A DNA stretch of 64,000 nucleotides from Leishmania mexicana MHOM/GT/2001/U1103 (GCF_000234665.1 NC_018314.1:333130-397129), one strand, 5' to 3'; shown: positions 20,101 to 29,424, counted from the first letter of the stretch. Program-made: numbers and translations. The notes: generated from the letters alone by a model not told the origin.

Positions 20101-22281
20101 CTGTGTCTGTGACAGGGGTTGGGGCAGAGCCGAGGCGGCGTCGCCCTTCATGCCGCTTTTTCGGCCGTCACCGCGCAGAGACACCGGCGAGACGCTCAAC
20201 GATTTGGGCAGCTGCGTAATCTGCGGGGAACGCCACACAGGCGGCTCTCGCAGCCGCAGCTGCTGCGGGGTCGTTGTCGTCGCGGCGTGACCGCCTTCGG
20301 GGTCGGCATCGGCCTCCGCCATCACATCCATATCCGCGAGCCGTGAGAGCTGTGATGAGGATGGGGAGGTGAAGCTCAGGTGAGGGCAGGCGTACGACGA
20401 CCACTGCTGCTGCTGATGCTGCTGGAAGGGCGGGTGAGCAGGGAAAGGGGCCGAGGTCGCGGAGGATGTCGGGGCAGCGGGGTGGCTCGCCTCCACCGCA
20501 TCCCCACCCGCCGTCCGCTTCAGCCACAGGTACGACGAAGAGGGAGAGCACTGGCGGCTCGTGTTGCCGCCCATACGGAGGTGTCCTGCCGGAGCGGGGA
20601 GCGACTGAGCGGCAGACGCCACGGCCTTGTGGTGCGGCGACGGCGGAGCCTCATCGTCCTTTATTGCCGACGATTGCGTCGACAACAACCGCGTTGATGT
20701 ACCGCGGCAACGGTCATCTGTGACCCCGCCGCTGTTGTGGAGGTGGTGTCGATGGAAAAGTTGCACACCACCGGCGCTGCTGGCGCGCGGCACCAACGAG
20801 GGCAGCGGAGGCGGCGTGACAGCTGTGGCAGAGCCTGGCGGTAGCGGGGGCCCCTCGGTCGCCCTCCCCACGCTCCATCGGCTCTCGCTGTCAGTGTGGG
20901 TGGCGATGCTGCTGACCTCCAGGGGAGGTGGCAGGTGTTGGTGGTGTTGCCGCTGTCGTCGGTGAAGTTCCGGAGCGTCCGCTTCCTCGACGCCGTCTTC
21001 CTCGCTGCCGTCGCTCATGATGAGTGTGCCATTCGGCGAGTCGTCTGCGCGGATTGAGGTGACTGAGATGGAGCGCGCAGGTTCAGTGAACAGCCGCTTG
21101 ACGGTCTCCGCTGCATGCGCGGGAGGGCTGCCGACGTGTCTGTCGCCTCCATCCTGCAACGCGTCCGTGTCGCGCAGAGGCTGCGTAGCGGGGGTGCCAC
21201 CGGCTAACAACTGCCGCTGCCACCGGTGGCTGCTGGACTTGCTCTCGCTGTCTGCCATGAGGGCCTCTGGGCTGTTCTCAGCGCTTTGGCGGCTTGGACT
21301 GTCGGCGCCGTTGTTGTTCTCGTAAGATGTCTGTTTTCGGGTGCCGCGCACGGTCGGCTGCAGCAGCGGCGGTGGCGGTGTCGTGCAGTCGCGGAGATCT
21401 AGGGTGGTACTGCTGCTGCTGCCACAACCGCTAGCTCCGGCGTGGAGGAGGCGAAGGGGGTGAGTTGGCAGGGCCTCTGAGGACGTGACGAGATGCTGCT
21501 CCCCTGCTGCGGCAGTCGACGTCACAAGTGAGGGGTGAAGCGGCGGCGGCGGAGCGTCGAGCTGACTCTGGCGAGCGTCACCGTCGCTCCTTGTGGCGTC
21601 GACCACGTCACTGTGGAAGAGAACGGTGTCTTCGCCATCAGCGTCCTCTTGTTCGGCCCCATCGTCGTCGATTGTTACCACGACGACGGGCCGCGACAAT
21701 CGCGTCACCGTCGCATCGTCATGCACAACCTCTCTGTACGTCCTCTCCGTCTTTTCCTCTGTGGCACTACTGGTAATGCCGCCGCCACCGTCGAGTTCTT
21801 CGTCCATTCGAGGCGGCTGCTTGACCGTGGCGCTGTTTCGATGTGGTCTGGTGGCAGGTGCCGCCGTTCTCGCAGCCGCCGTTTTAGCTGAAACAGGGGG
21901 TTGCGATGACGGTGACGGCTTGCGCCTTTGTGCGCCAGATACGGCTATCTTCTCGGCTGTTGGACCACGTCCCGGGGTGCTCGGCGCTCGTAGCGGAGCC
22001 GCCTTCTTTTTGTCTGCGGAGGCTGCTGTGACCTTCACGATGCTCGCCTTCCGTGTAGCAGCCTTCGAGGCCATCCGCGCAGCTGGCGAGGCGCAGGAGA
22101 GATGTGCGGGGCGTTTGTTCAGTTTCGGTTTCGACGTACTTCTCTTCGACGCTGCCGCGGTTTTCGGTTCTGCCGTCCTGCGCTGCTGCGTCTTCGCCGC
22201 TGTGGCTGCTGCTGCTGCTGCTGCCGCTGTGGTGGTGGAGGTCTTCTTTGACCCCACGGCTTTGCGCTTCTTGGGAGGCAT
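17164..22281 (-). CDS. Large serine/threonine-type protein kinase with SUMO-interaction-like motifs
   Basis: A 1705-residue protein starting at the ATG at 22281 (MPPKKRKAVGSKK, a nuclear-localisation-like basic start). Residues 1-1250 are disordered and rich in Ser, Pro, Ala and His. The kinase domain is at about 1255-1690: glycine loop GEGSFGLVW near 1268, VAVKSCP with the ATP lysine, an N-lobe insertion of roughly 100 residues, catalytic loop HLDLKPSNI near 1487, SDFGNCRLV near 1524, and TDAFSLGATLYELLYG. The activation segment (GTFEYMDL) is atypical, without a clear APE. The F..F...E.VG.GSFG.V.RC start and HLDLKPSN are reminiscent of Wee1-type kinases, but that is a weak call. Four hydrophobic patches followed by Asp runs (near 199, 798, 957, 1028) resemble SUMO-interacting motifs. 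A splice acceptor-like TCTTTAG lies only a few bases before the ATG. Confidence 0.9.
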   Translation of the reverse strand: MPPKKRKAVGSKKTSTTTAAAAAAAATAAKTQQRRTAEPKTAAASKRSTSKPKLNKRPAHLSCASPAARMASKAATRKASIVKVTAASADKKKAAPLRAPSTPGRGPTAEKIAVSGAQRRKPSPSSQPPVSAKTAAARTAAPATRPHRNSATVKQPPRMDEELDGGGGITSSATEEKTERTYREVVHDDATVTRLSRPVVVVTIDDDGAEQEDADGEDTVLFHSDVVDATRSDGDARQSQLDAPPPPLHPSLVTSTAAAGEQHLVTSSEALPTHPLRLLHAGASGCGSSSSTTLDLRDCTTPPPPLLQPTVRGTRKQTSYENNNGADSPSRQSAENSPEALMADSESKSSSHRWQRQLLAGGTPATQPLRDTDALQDGGDRHVGSPPAHAAETVKRLFTEPARSISVTSIRADDSPNGTLIMSDGSEEDGVEEADAPELHRRQRQHHQHLPPPLEVSSIATHTDSESRWSVGRATEGPPLPPGSATAVTPPPLPSLVPRASSAGGVQLFHRHHLHNSGGVTDDRCRGTSTRLLSTQSSAIKDDEAPPSPHHKAVASAAQSLPAPAGHLRMGGNTSRQCSPSSSYLWLKRTAGGDAVEASHPAAPTSSATSAPFPAHPPFQQHQQQQWSSYACPHLSFTSPSSSQLSRLADMDVMAEADADPEGGHAATTTTPQQLRLREPPVWRSPQITQLPKSLSVSPVSLRGDGRKSGMKGDAASALPQPLSQTQPAAHSASPALSSTREATQTLTQASTNAAGGSRAPLHVVPSGLAAAPAASRPSTQLITKAAATRPIASPGTMWICLDDDDDDYASDDNGSDVPLVSVKMEIDAETDAVYTPPVRTAAAAVSPSPSWSPHKGGMAVSGEETEAPGRLRSRRPSPSKADSGGAGARVDQSSNAVLSPAQARRRPPAEKSHPIAEILSPTFRPRRRPPDTSAGPSHSLGAGSATHQWLSSRPVSHCYINLDDDTEDEDADEAPPRQRARKVHTLEGAVYSAQPMSSASAANASPAAPALLHASPVTGVDARSQLSLPLIIDDDDDDEGAPEGGGETDTKASGDREVGREGLSSKLPKAKRGARVEGADEVVANDEDGDDLLKSLQKPHVKDFIFPNRLDPELRPSSPLYRSIHAYQQQYQQQLAQGKEEEEHAAWHVVVAASPLQEGVHADCRHLPQSAAIPVVTGDAKGASPDDVAAAGQPGQKRRRAQDAKTGAAATPAVPDWGRPADTLLRDFFPTKFTKKSFMEAAKNVMSPMHFLEAGDFWAAFASAEFVGEGSFGLVWRCLTVDGDLVAVKSCPIILRTKANIEDSFSTIREIATMRFLNEMQVPYVLPLHSAFFVHAQEALPPLAQEALEWRQRLRKRAEEAALEVEVRMLARGGHRRAPHTGAEEDVEDAPLTLEQQVAVQMERLTAAEGPEEQATRARLQSVRLPRFLSITHDDLTQSDATVFLVMELCDGDVEGISRSDGIAKGMVYCVSSALAAMHELGLLHLDLKPSNILFAYENGPSQQRLQRFSASGPATDAVKFYLSDFGNCRLVGPDPMDEVQDSYGTFEYMDLRALRDAVCGRPTDAFSLGATLYELLYGRRLYPKCVDPRCGGEEDHSRECFVEAASQPVVLPTVGPLTTAAMVTPATAIGLNAAAGGHACGLHAKGNTGGNVNLLCSGPALTPLQYLTLALLRKPWEERMTAVECRRYLVQTFHITQTEDSSP

Positions 22282-23608
22282 GGTGACTAAAGACAGAGGT
22301 GCGGGATAGCAACAGCAGCAGTTAGGTTGTGCGCTGAGTGTGTGTGTGTGTGAGTGTGTGTATGTGTGTGCGAGGGAAGTGCACGATGGGTGATGACGGG
22401 AGCAGTGCGGTGCGTCCCCCCCCCCGCACAACACACCCGCGATCACGCAGAGGGTAGGGGAGGGAGAGGACAGGAGTGCGCAGACGACGTTGACAAGAGA
22501 GAAAGTGAAAAGAGCACGAGCAGGCAGAGTGCGATGAAGCAGTGTGGCGGTGCCTGCGTGTGTGCGGCGTCGGTGTGCGGTGGCGCCTTCCGTGGACCGT
22601 GTGCACAGCTGTTCTATGCAAAGTGCGTGGGCCCGATAACACGCACGCAGACGCGCTTACATGTGATGTGGAGGGATGGGGAGGGAGAGCAAGTTTAAAA
22701 AGAAAATTGCGGGCGTCGGCGGAGCAGCGAGTTCCGGGTGAGATGAGATATGTGGTGTGACGTGTATATATGTGTATTTGTGTGTGTGCGCCGCCGGTGG
22801 TGCCGACTGTCGCCGTGGTGGGGGTTAAGAGTAGGAGGAGGAGGGCGGTGTGGTGGTGCGTGTGCGTGTGCGTGTGTGGGAGGGGGGGAGAGGGATGAGG
22901 AAGTTGCGCGACAGTGCTCAAGGGCGCATGCGGGTGGCGACACCACAGACGATGGCGGAAGGGTGCCACTCTGTTCGAGAAGAGCGGAGAGGGGAGATCA
23001 GCGTTATAGGATGGCTGGCGGTGGTGTATGCGCGAGTACGGTTATATGGGTGTGCGGTGCACAGCTGTGCGCCTGTGCAGCCCCTCGCACGTGACGAGAA
23101 AGACACACACACACACGCACACAACAAGCACGCACAGCTACACACTGGCAATGCGCCGTTCCCTTCGCCGTGAGGCTTCGACCCACCCCTTGTCTACCCA
23201 GCACGCCCTCTCGCCCTTCGGCCCGTCTGTCTGTGTTGACGACGCTGCGACGGCGTCCCGTGCCCGACACGACTGCCTTTCTAACGCCGGACGTTTCGCT
23301 TTTCTCTTTGTTCCTCAGCGTATCTATAAGATACACACACACACACACATGCGTGCGTGCGTGCAGGAGACGCCGTCGAAGGTGCTGCCGCGCCTGCAAG
23401 CTGGCGAGAGCATTGAAACACGCCAGCGCCCTTCCTATTCAACGGAGAAGAAAGCGCAGCGCTGACGGGAGGGGGGGGGCGAGCGAGCGAGCGAGCGAGA
23501 GAGGTGCGCGTGTACGTGTGTGGGTCGCGTTACGGAGAACGCACTCACGCGGGGGAGTCTGAGAGGCTGAGCTGGAGTATGGGCGAGGGCCGACTTTGCG
23601 CCACCGTG
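22282..23608. other. Intergenic spacer with simple repeats
   Basis: No gene supported. It has TG runs near 22337-22368, CA runs near 23103-23116 and 23333-23349, and a GCGA tetranucleotide run at about 23479-23500. Confidence 0.65.
22287..22288 (-). promoter_or_regulatory. Probable trans-splice acceptor of the kinase gene
   Basis: The minus strand reads ATCCCGCACCTCTGTCTTTAG and then five bases before the ATG at 22281. If used, the 5'UTR (excluding spliced leader) is only about 5 bases; otherwise translation may begin at a later Met such as residue 70. Confidence 0.4.
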
Positions 23609-25771
23609 CTAGTCGTAGTAGCAGTCAAAGCACTTGGTAAGCCACGCCCATTCCCACCGACTGAGCCGCGCTGGCAGCGGTGTCGCCGTTGCCTCTACCG
23701 GTGAGGCAGCAACGCTGTTGCACACACGCACGAACGACGGCCAGTCGCGCCAGTCGCCCGCCTCCGCTCCCTGTAGCACGTTGAGCACACAGCCTTCATG
23801 CGCGGCGACCGACTCGGACGCACACGAGTAGTGCTCATAGAGGGCGGCTGCGAGCAGCTGTACCGGCAACGGCAGCTCAAAGAGCTGTGTCAAGGACAGA
23901 CGCTCAAACAACCAGAAGAAGTGCGCCAGGGCCGCTGTGGACGGCGTCTCTGTCGCTGCATCGCCGTTGGTCACACCCGCCGCGTTCGCCGTCAGCCGGC
24001 TGCAGAGCTGTCCGATGGCGGGGTGCTGAGCGGCCAAGAGCAACTCCTTGGACAGTGTAGTGCCGAAGACACCTCGGTCATCCGTGTGGAGGGAGATGCT
24101 CGGCAACACATACGTGCTCGCTGTATCGCTGCTGGCAGCATCCGTTACCCCCGATGGCTCAACCACGGCCGTAAGATGGCCACACCGACGCATCGCGCGT
24201 GCCTGCCGATGGGCAAGACGGACCGCCTCTGTGGCCGCGTAGCACGGACACGCGCTCCCGCCCTCTGCGTCGCTGCCACAGCGCCGACGGCTCTCTGGCA
24301 TGGACTCCCAAAGCTGCAGGAGGTTCCCGAGGTGGTGGTCCACAACGTGAGAGTGGCCTCCCGTCAGCATATTGCTCGTGAGGCACAGCTCAATCCCTTG
24401 CTGCGCCGCGAGAATGACAGACAAGTTCGCGGGGTCCGTGAAGACGAGGTGGCCCCAGCGCTCTGGCGCGAACAGCAACATTTCGTGCAGCTCCTGCGGG
24501 TCCTGCTTCTCCCCTGCGTGAATCGTGATGGAGGCGGTGACGCGTATGGTGCTGCTGTCCTGCTCTTCTACCTCTCCCCTGCGCGCGGCAGCCAGTGCCG
24601 GCTCCAGTTCCGCGTACTTGCCCTTGTAGCAGTTGCCAGAGAGGTCCATGCCGGTGACCCAGCACGTCTGGCGGAGCCGGCGATGCAGGCAAGAGGAGGT
24701 GGTCGCGCCGGTTGGCGAGCCCGGGGACGGCGAATTGTTGGCGGCTGTGCCGCGCCTCGCCTCCTCGCCGTTGCACACCCGCATGTGGGCCGTGCACCAC
24801 GAGTGGAACTCCATGATCTGCCGCTGCTGCGTCTTCGTGGTGAGCTGCGCGGCTTCCCAGGCGGCTGCTGCGGTAGCGCCACGGTTGACGGAGAGCAGCA
24901 GGCGCACATGCATGCGCTCCGTCACGTTCCTAAAGATATGCTCGAGAAAGTACCGGCGGCGTTCTTGAACGCGTGACGACTCATATGGCGGCTGCAGGAG
25001 GCTGCAGTAGACGCGCTCGTACAGCTGCCACCATTGCGCCGCGGCCGCCTCTTCACCGGCCTCGTCTTCCGCTGCGCCATTTTGCGTCACAGAGGCCTCA
25101 CCCCACGCCAACACCTGCGCCGATGCCCCGGCGGTCAGCAGCTCACCCGTCGAGAAGTCGACCAAACCACCGGAGAGTATGTGCTCGACGGTTTCAATGA
25201 CCGTGTCCACGTACATCTGCTTCGTAACCTCCTCGTCTGCCGCGTCGCGTCGGAAGGTGCGCCGTAGCCCGTCCCTCATCGACGTCCGAATCTCCATCAC
25301 AATGATGTTCTCCTCGGCGCTGGTGAAGAGCATGTCCTGCACGGCCAGTCGGGTGAACGCGAGGTTCGTCATGACCTTGTAGATAGCATCGAAGACGGTG
25401 AAGCAGTAATGCATCCGCTCAGTTGGCGTCGCCGCCGCCGCCCTGTCGGTGCTGTCCGCCGGCGTCACTGTGAGCACGTTCTGCCTTCGCTTCTCTTGAG
25501 AGTTGAAGAAGAGGATGTGACCCGCCTCGTCATCGCCGGCCTTGCCGCTGTCCCCATCCGCCCCGCTCACCGGGGCACCGCCGTGAATGAGAAGCCGCTC
25601 CAGGTGCGCCAGCAGCGATGCCGACACACTGCCGTTAAGGTGGCAGTGGAAGTCCAGCTTCGGCGCACGATGGAGCACGCTCGCAAGATCTGCCACCTCT
25701 GCCCCTTCGCCGCACTGCTGGCGCTCTCGCAGGAGCACCGGCTCGACAGTGGTGCGGTACAGACGATCCAT
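23609..25771 (-). CDS. ADAL: Adenosine/N6-methyl-AMP deaminase-like (ADAL) metal hydrolase
   Basis: A 720-residue protein from the ATG at 25771. It has the adenosine-deaminase-family metal and catalytic signature: KLDFHCHLNGSVS (His42 and His44), CFTVFDAIYKV with EIRTSMRDG, GMDLSGNCYKG, TIHAGEKQDP near 417 (His and Glu), WGHLVF, ELCLTSNMLTG with DHHLGN, and LHTDDRGVFGTTLSKEL (paired Asp). HLNGS, the ELCLTSN wording and TDDxGVF are closest to ADAL/MAPDA, which deaminates N6-methyl-AMP, rather than to classical ADA. It is about twice the usual length (about 355), owing to insertions after residue 60 (linker with Ala/Asp), around 200-280, and in the middle and C-terminal parts. No signal peptide; probably cytosolic. 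The residue set looks complete, so activity is likely, but the substrate is inferred. Confidence 0.88.
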   Translation of the reverse strand: MDRLYRTTVEPVLLRERQQCGEGAEVADLASVLHRAPKLDFHCHLNGSVSASLLAHLERLLIHGGAPVSGADGDSGKAGDDEAGHILFFNSQEKRRQNVLTVTPADSTDRAAAATPTERMHYCFTVFDAIYKVMTNLAFTRLAVQDMLFTSAEENIIVMEIRTSMRDGLRRTFRRDAADEEVTKQMYVDTVIETVEHILSGGLVDFSTGELLTAGASAQVLAWGEASVTQNGAAEDEAGEEAAAAQWWQLYERVYCSLLQPPYESSRVQERRRYFLEHIFRNVTERMHVRLLLSVNRGATAAAAWEAAQLTTKTQQRQIMEFHSWCTAHMRVCNGEEARRGTAANNSPSPGSPTGATTSSCLHRRLRQTCWVTGMDLSGNCYKGKYAELEPALAAARRGEVEEQDSSTIRVTASITIHAGEKQDPQELHEMLLFAPERWGHLVFTDPANLSVILAAQQGIELCLTSNMLTGGHSHVVDHHLGNLLQLWESMPESRRRCGSDAEGGSACPCYAATEAVRLAHRQARAMRRCGHLTAVVEPSGVTDAASSDTASTYVLPSISLHTDDRGVFGTTLSKELLLAAQHPAIGQLCSRLTANAAGVTNGDAATETPSTAALAHFFWLFERLSLTQLFELPLPVQLLAAALYEHYSCASESVAAHEGCVLNVLQGAEAGDWRDWPSFVRVCNSVAASPVEATATPLPARLSRWEWAWLTKCFDCYYD

Positions 25772-26595
25772 GATAGCGTGGTCGTGGATGGGAGAACGGG
25801 CCTTTCAACCCAGAAAACAGCAGCGGTGGTGGAGAGGTGGGGGGGGGGGTGGGGGTGGGGGAGTGTGGGGAGCAGGGGTGGGAGAGTAGCATGATGTGCG
25901 ATGAGGCAGACACGAGCACCGTCGCACACAAACACACACACACACACAGAGTGATGCGTTACGACGCCACAAGAGGCGCCGTTACGCGAGTAAACCCGCT
26001 TCTTTGCCTTGGTAGCGGGGCCGTTTTTCTGCTTGCTTGTGCCTTATGAAGGAGGGGGAGGGAGGGGGAGCCACTCGATGCACTAATAACCATTACTCAT
26101 GAGCGCGTACAGAGGCGGCGCGCGCGCATACACGCACACACACACACACACAAACCAGTCCACTCCGCCTTTTCCTTTCGGACACGTGTATGCATGCATG
26201 CATGCCCTGCTATCAGGGCTCTTCGTCGCTCTCCACCTCCACCCTCCCACGACGACTGCCGCATCCCTTCAACGCACGTCCCCCATCCCCCCCCGCCCCC
26301 ACCCACCCACCCACACACGCCCACACAAGGGGTATGTCGCTGCGTGTGTGCCGCGCGGCCAAGGTGGGTGGGGCTCAAAAATGTGGATGGTTGTTGTGCT
26401 GATGGGACTGCAACGATCAGGGAGGTGGACTCTCCGGCGCGGCCTCCCAGGCTGGAGGAGGAGGAGGGGGAGGCGAGACGCGTGCAGCGGGCGGCGAGTA
26501 CAGTGAGAGAGCAACGAGAGGGGGTGGGGTGGGGTGGGGGTTGTGGTAGGTGCAGCGTACCAGGAACCGGCGACTGGGTCCTCGGGTACGGTTGC
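25772..26595. other. Intergenic spacer
   Basis: No gene supported. There is a long plus-strand G run at 25838-25875, which on the minus strand is a C/T tract upstream of the ADAL start with AG at 25802-25803, and CA runs near 25929-25949 and 26130-26152. A (GCAT)n run lies near 26191-26203. Confidence 0.6.
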
Positions 26596-26970
26596 TCACT
26601 GACCACCACCACCGACAAGGTTGAAGACCTGGTTCGACACGTACCACTGACCGTTGTCCTGCGCCAGGTGGAAGAAGTCGTTGAACTTGAGCGAGTGCTG
26701 CTCATCCCTCAACTTCACCTCACCGTTCACGATGACGATCACACCACCGCTCATCGAGGGCTGGCAGTCGACACTGTCCTGCTTGAAGGCGGCCTCCGTA
26801 AAGCCCAGGTTTGCGAAGCGCGCCATGATCGCGTCCACACCCTGCACCTGCTCCTTCTGCCACGTCAACAACGTGTTGGGGCGATAAATACCGGCCAGCT
26901 GGTCGCGCTGGTTGGCGAAGAAGTTGTAGTAGTGCTGCACGAAGCCCACACCGACTTCCTCGAACGACAT
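26596..26970 (-). CDS. NTF2: Nuclear transport factor 2
   Basis: A 124-residue protein, the usual NTF2 length (about 125). It begins MSFEEVGVGFVQHYYNFF and continues with LAGIYRPNTLLTWQKEQVQGVDAIM, QDSVDCQPSMSGGVIVIVNGEVK and HSLKFNDFFHLAQDNGQWYVSNQVF, which follow the NTF2 fold of three helices and a curved sheet. NTF2 carries RanGDP into the nucleus and binds FxFG nucleoporins. The frame is open upstream to 27126, but the predicted splice acceptor at 27008-27009 lies between, so the ATG at 26970 is the start. Stop is TGA. Confidence 0.95.
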   Translation of the reverse strand: MSFEEVGVGFVQHYYNFFANQRDQLAGIYRPNTLLTWQKEQVQGVDAIMARFANLGFTEAAFKQDSVDCQPSMSGGVIVIVNGEVKLRDEQHSLKFNDFFHLAQDNGQWYVSNQVFNLVGGGGQ

Positions 26971-28119
26971 TGTTCTCTTGAGTCGCTGGCGGATTTCTTT
27001 GACGTGGCTGTTATGGACAACAGGTGTGCGCGCGTGCGCGCGAGAGGGAAGCGGGAGAGGAGAGGAGAGAATGAAGGCGACGGCCAAGTACTTTGCGCCG
27101 CACCGTGTATGCCCGAAGTCGCTCACAAGTCACGACGAAGAGAGGGGACAAGACAGAGGTGGATGTGTGGGGAGGGGGAGGGCAGAGAGTTCGCTCATGC
27201 GAAACATGTCCGTGAACCGACGGATGCTGTGGTAACGGTCTGTGCAGGAAGGGGGTGGGGACACGTGTGTGGACGACGACCCGGCGGCGGCGGCGGCAGC
27301 GACAGCGGTACAACAACCGAGAGAGGCTGGAGAAGCGAAGGCGCTGCTTATGTCATCACCAACACGCAGATTTACCCACAACGGCAATGTGAAGCGGAGA
27401 AGGGGGAGGGACAGAGGCGAAAGGTGTTCCCAGCCAGCTACTGGTGTGGGGTGTACGCCACTCGGCTTCCGCCTCTTCCGCAAAGGGGGCGCGCGGGTAC
27501 CCTCCTGGATGAGCGCGGCGCTCGTGAGGCGGGTGCCGCTGGAGCGTCCCCATCCCCAGCCCACTCGATATGCTGTTTCTTAGTGCAATGGTGGTGGTGC
27601 CACGCCGGATGCTTCCTCGTCGCCTCGCCTGTCGTCGTTTCGTTCTTTGCTTATCTCTCCTGCTCCCCCACCCCCCTCAGAGGACAGCACCTGAGTAGTT
27701 CGAGGAGAGAGGCAGGCGAAGGACAGAGGTCGATCGACAGGGTTGGGGGGAGGCGTGGTGGTGGTGGGGTGCAAGAGCGGCGGCGGCGGCCTTTTTTAGT
27801 AGATGGAGTTACACGATGAGGAGGACAAACAACGGTGCGTGAGAGACTGGAGAGGGGAGGAGAGAGGGGGGGAGAGGGCAGAGCGACACCGGCAACAACA
27901 GAGGCACTCGCAAGCAGCGGCGGGGACGGCGCGCCCGCCGCCACACCCGCATCACCATGCAAGGGGAACAAAACACAAAAGACGTTGCTGACACGACGTC
28001 ACCCCTCCCCCCTTACGCGCTGTGATGGCGGAGAGGCGACACAAGCAGGAAGGCACATTACAGTCTTGCGAAGGGAAAGGCAGCACCGACAACTGTCGAG
28101 GGCCCGAGTCGCACACCAG
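26971..28119. other. Intergenic spacer
   Basis: Contains the NTF2 5' region, a (CGG)n run near 27281-27298, plus-strand G-rich runs near 27740-27790 and 27850-27880, and nothing that looks like a gene. A 541-codon plus-strand frame crossing it and NTF2 is a shadow. Confidence 0.6.
27008..27009 (-). promoter_or_regulatory. Probable trans-splice acceptor of NTF2
   Basis: The minus strand has a long C/T tract (reverse of 27044-27070) and then the first favourable AG in CCATAACAG, giving a 5'UTR of about 37 bases. It excludes the upstream in-frame ATG at 27126. Confidence 0.5.
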
Positions 28120-28710
28120 CTAGGCCCGCTGGCCAGAGCGCAGGTGCGGGTCGGCGAACTGCTCAACCGAGAACCAGCCCTTCTCTTCCGCCTCGGCGAA
28201 CTGCTTGGGGAAGGCTGCCTTTTCCCACTTGAGGTAGTTCACAATCTGGCGCTGCAGCTGGCGCATGTTCAGCTGGAAGGGGTTCAGCTTCCGATCCAGT
28301 GTCATGCGCTTCAGGTCTGTGCCGTAACGCTCGATCAGGTTCGCAATGGTGGACCCTTCCTGCTCGCTAACCGGGCGGCCGATTTTCGTCGCCTTCACCA
28401 TCTTCTCCTGCTCCGCCAGCTCATTTTGCTCCTCAAAGACGCGACGCGTCTGCGGACGCACCTTTGCCTTGCGCTTCTCCGTCACCGACTTCGGCGCGCT
28501 TGGGTCGATGGCGAGGCCGAGGCGGGTGAAGGTCTGCTCGGCGGTGTTGTTGCCCTCGAAGTACTTCTGGGTAAAGCGGTTGTTGGCGCCGGCGACGTCC
28601 ACGGCGCGGACGTGGGCAAAACGCCGCTTCAGGTACTGTTTCTTCCCTATGCGAGTGATGGGAATATTCTTTTTTGCCTTCCCCTTCGGTGTCACCTTGA
28701 CGCGGCCCAT
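28120..28710 (-). CDS. NOP16: Ribosome biogenesis protein Nop16
   Basis: A 196-residue basic protein from the ATG at 28710 (MGRVKVTPKGKAKKNIP). The C-terminal part (NLIERYGTDLKRMTLDRKLN, then PFQLNMRQLQRQIVNYLKWE) is the Nop16 signature: a helix with YG-D-K-M-D-K-N followed by a Q-L-R-I spaced helix. Nop16 is a nucleolar factor needed for 60S subunit assembly. Length fits the family (170-230). The N-terminus is Lys/Arg-rich, as expected for a nucleolar protein. It ends LRSGQRA. Confidence 0.92.
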   Translation of the reverse strand: MGRVKVTPKGKAKKNIPITRIGKKQYLKRRFAHVRAVDVAGANNRFTQKYFEGNNTAEQTFTRLGLAIDPSAPKSVTEKRKAKVRPQTRRVFEEQNELAEQEKMVKATKIGRPVSEQEGSTIANLIERYGTDLKRMTLDRKLNPFQLNMRQLQRQIVNYLKWEKAAFPKQFAEAEEKGWFSVEQFADPHLRSGQRA

Positions 28711-28789
28711 GATGACAAGCGGTGGTCGTGTTGCAGGCCTGCTTGTGCTCGGGTACGGTGGCCGACGTGGCTAAGACTCCTTCTCTGGT

Positions 28790-28791
28790 CT
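28790..28791 (-). promoter_or_regulatory. Probable trans-splice acceptor of NOP16
   Basis: Minus strand reads a C/T tract ending CCCCTTTCCATCCAG, predicted 5'UTR about 79 bases to the ATG at 28710. Confidence 0.5.
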
Positions 28792-29404
28792 GGATGGAAA
28801 GGGGGTGAGGACGGTGGGGGAGAAAGATGGCGTGTGGACTGCGCTGAGGATGCACTGCGCACATGCGCGCATTCGAATGTTACGGGAAGGAGAGGGAGAG
28901 GGGGTAGGGGTGGGTGAGTGGGTTGGAGCGGGGGAGGGGAGGGGGCGAGGAAGTGATGGAGACTGGCGGCGTGCACATCCACCGCGTCACCCTGATGTTG
29001 CTGCTGAGCGGTTAAAAAGGATGTTGAGGTCAGGGCAGCACAGACGTCCCTGCGTGCTGGCGACGGGGTCGCTTCGATGAGGTGGGCGGAAGGCAGCGGC
29101 AGCACCGCCGGTGCGCCATTTCCTACCTGCGCGGCACACGCACATGCACGAATCGTGCAGACAGGCATCCACCTATACGCGCGCGCACTGCGTGGGACGT
29201 TCCGCTCCTTGCTCGCTACCTTTGCGTCATCTGTGTTTTCTCCTCAGCCTCCGGCGAGGATGCAGCGTGAGGAGGACGCCGTCCATCGCACCCAGGGACG
29301 GCCCCCTCAAGCACGCCATCGCCAGGCCACAGAGATCGAGGACGCGCGCGCACACACACACACACAGATTACGCCGAACCTATTCCTCTCTCCTCTTTCC
29401 ATGG

Positions 29405-29424
29405 TATATATATATATATATATA
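29405..29424. repeat. (TA)n microsatellite
   Basis: About ten TA units, roughly 260 bases beyond the histone H3 stop in the direction of transcription, so likely in its 3'UTR or the spacer. Confidence 0.9.

Noticed and set aside
26194..27819. Plus-strand frame of 541 codons
   Set aside because: It crosses NTF2 antisense and consists of Gly/Arg/His/Cys low-complexity sequence; no family features are seen.
29350..29424. Possible retroposon (SIDER-like) in spacers, suggested by CA and TA tracts
   Set aside because: I see no conserved signature or A-rich tail at a definable end; simple repeats explain the pattern.
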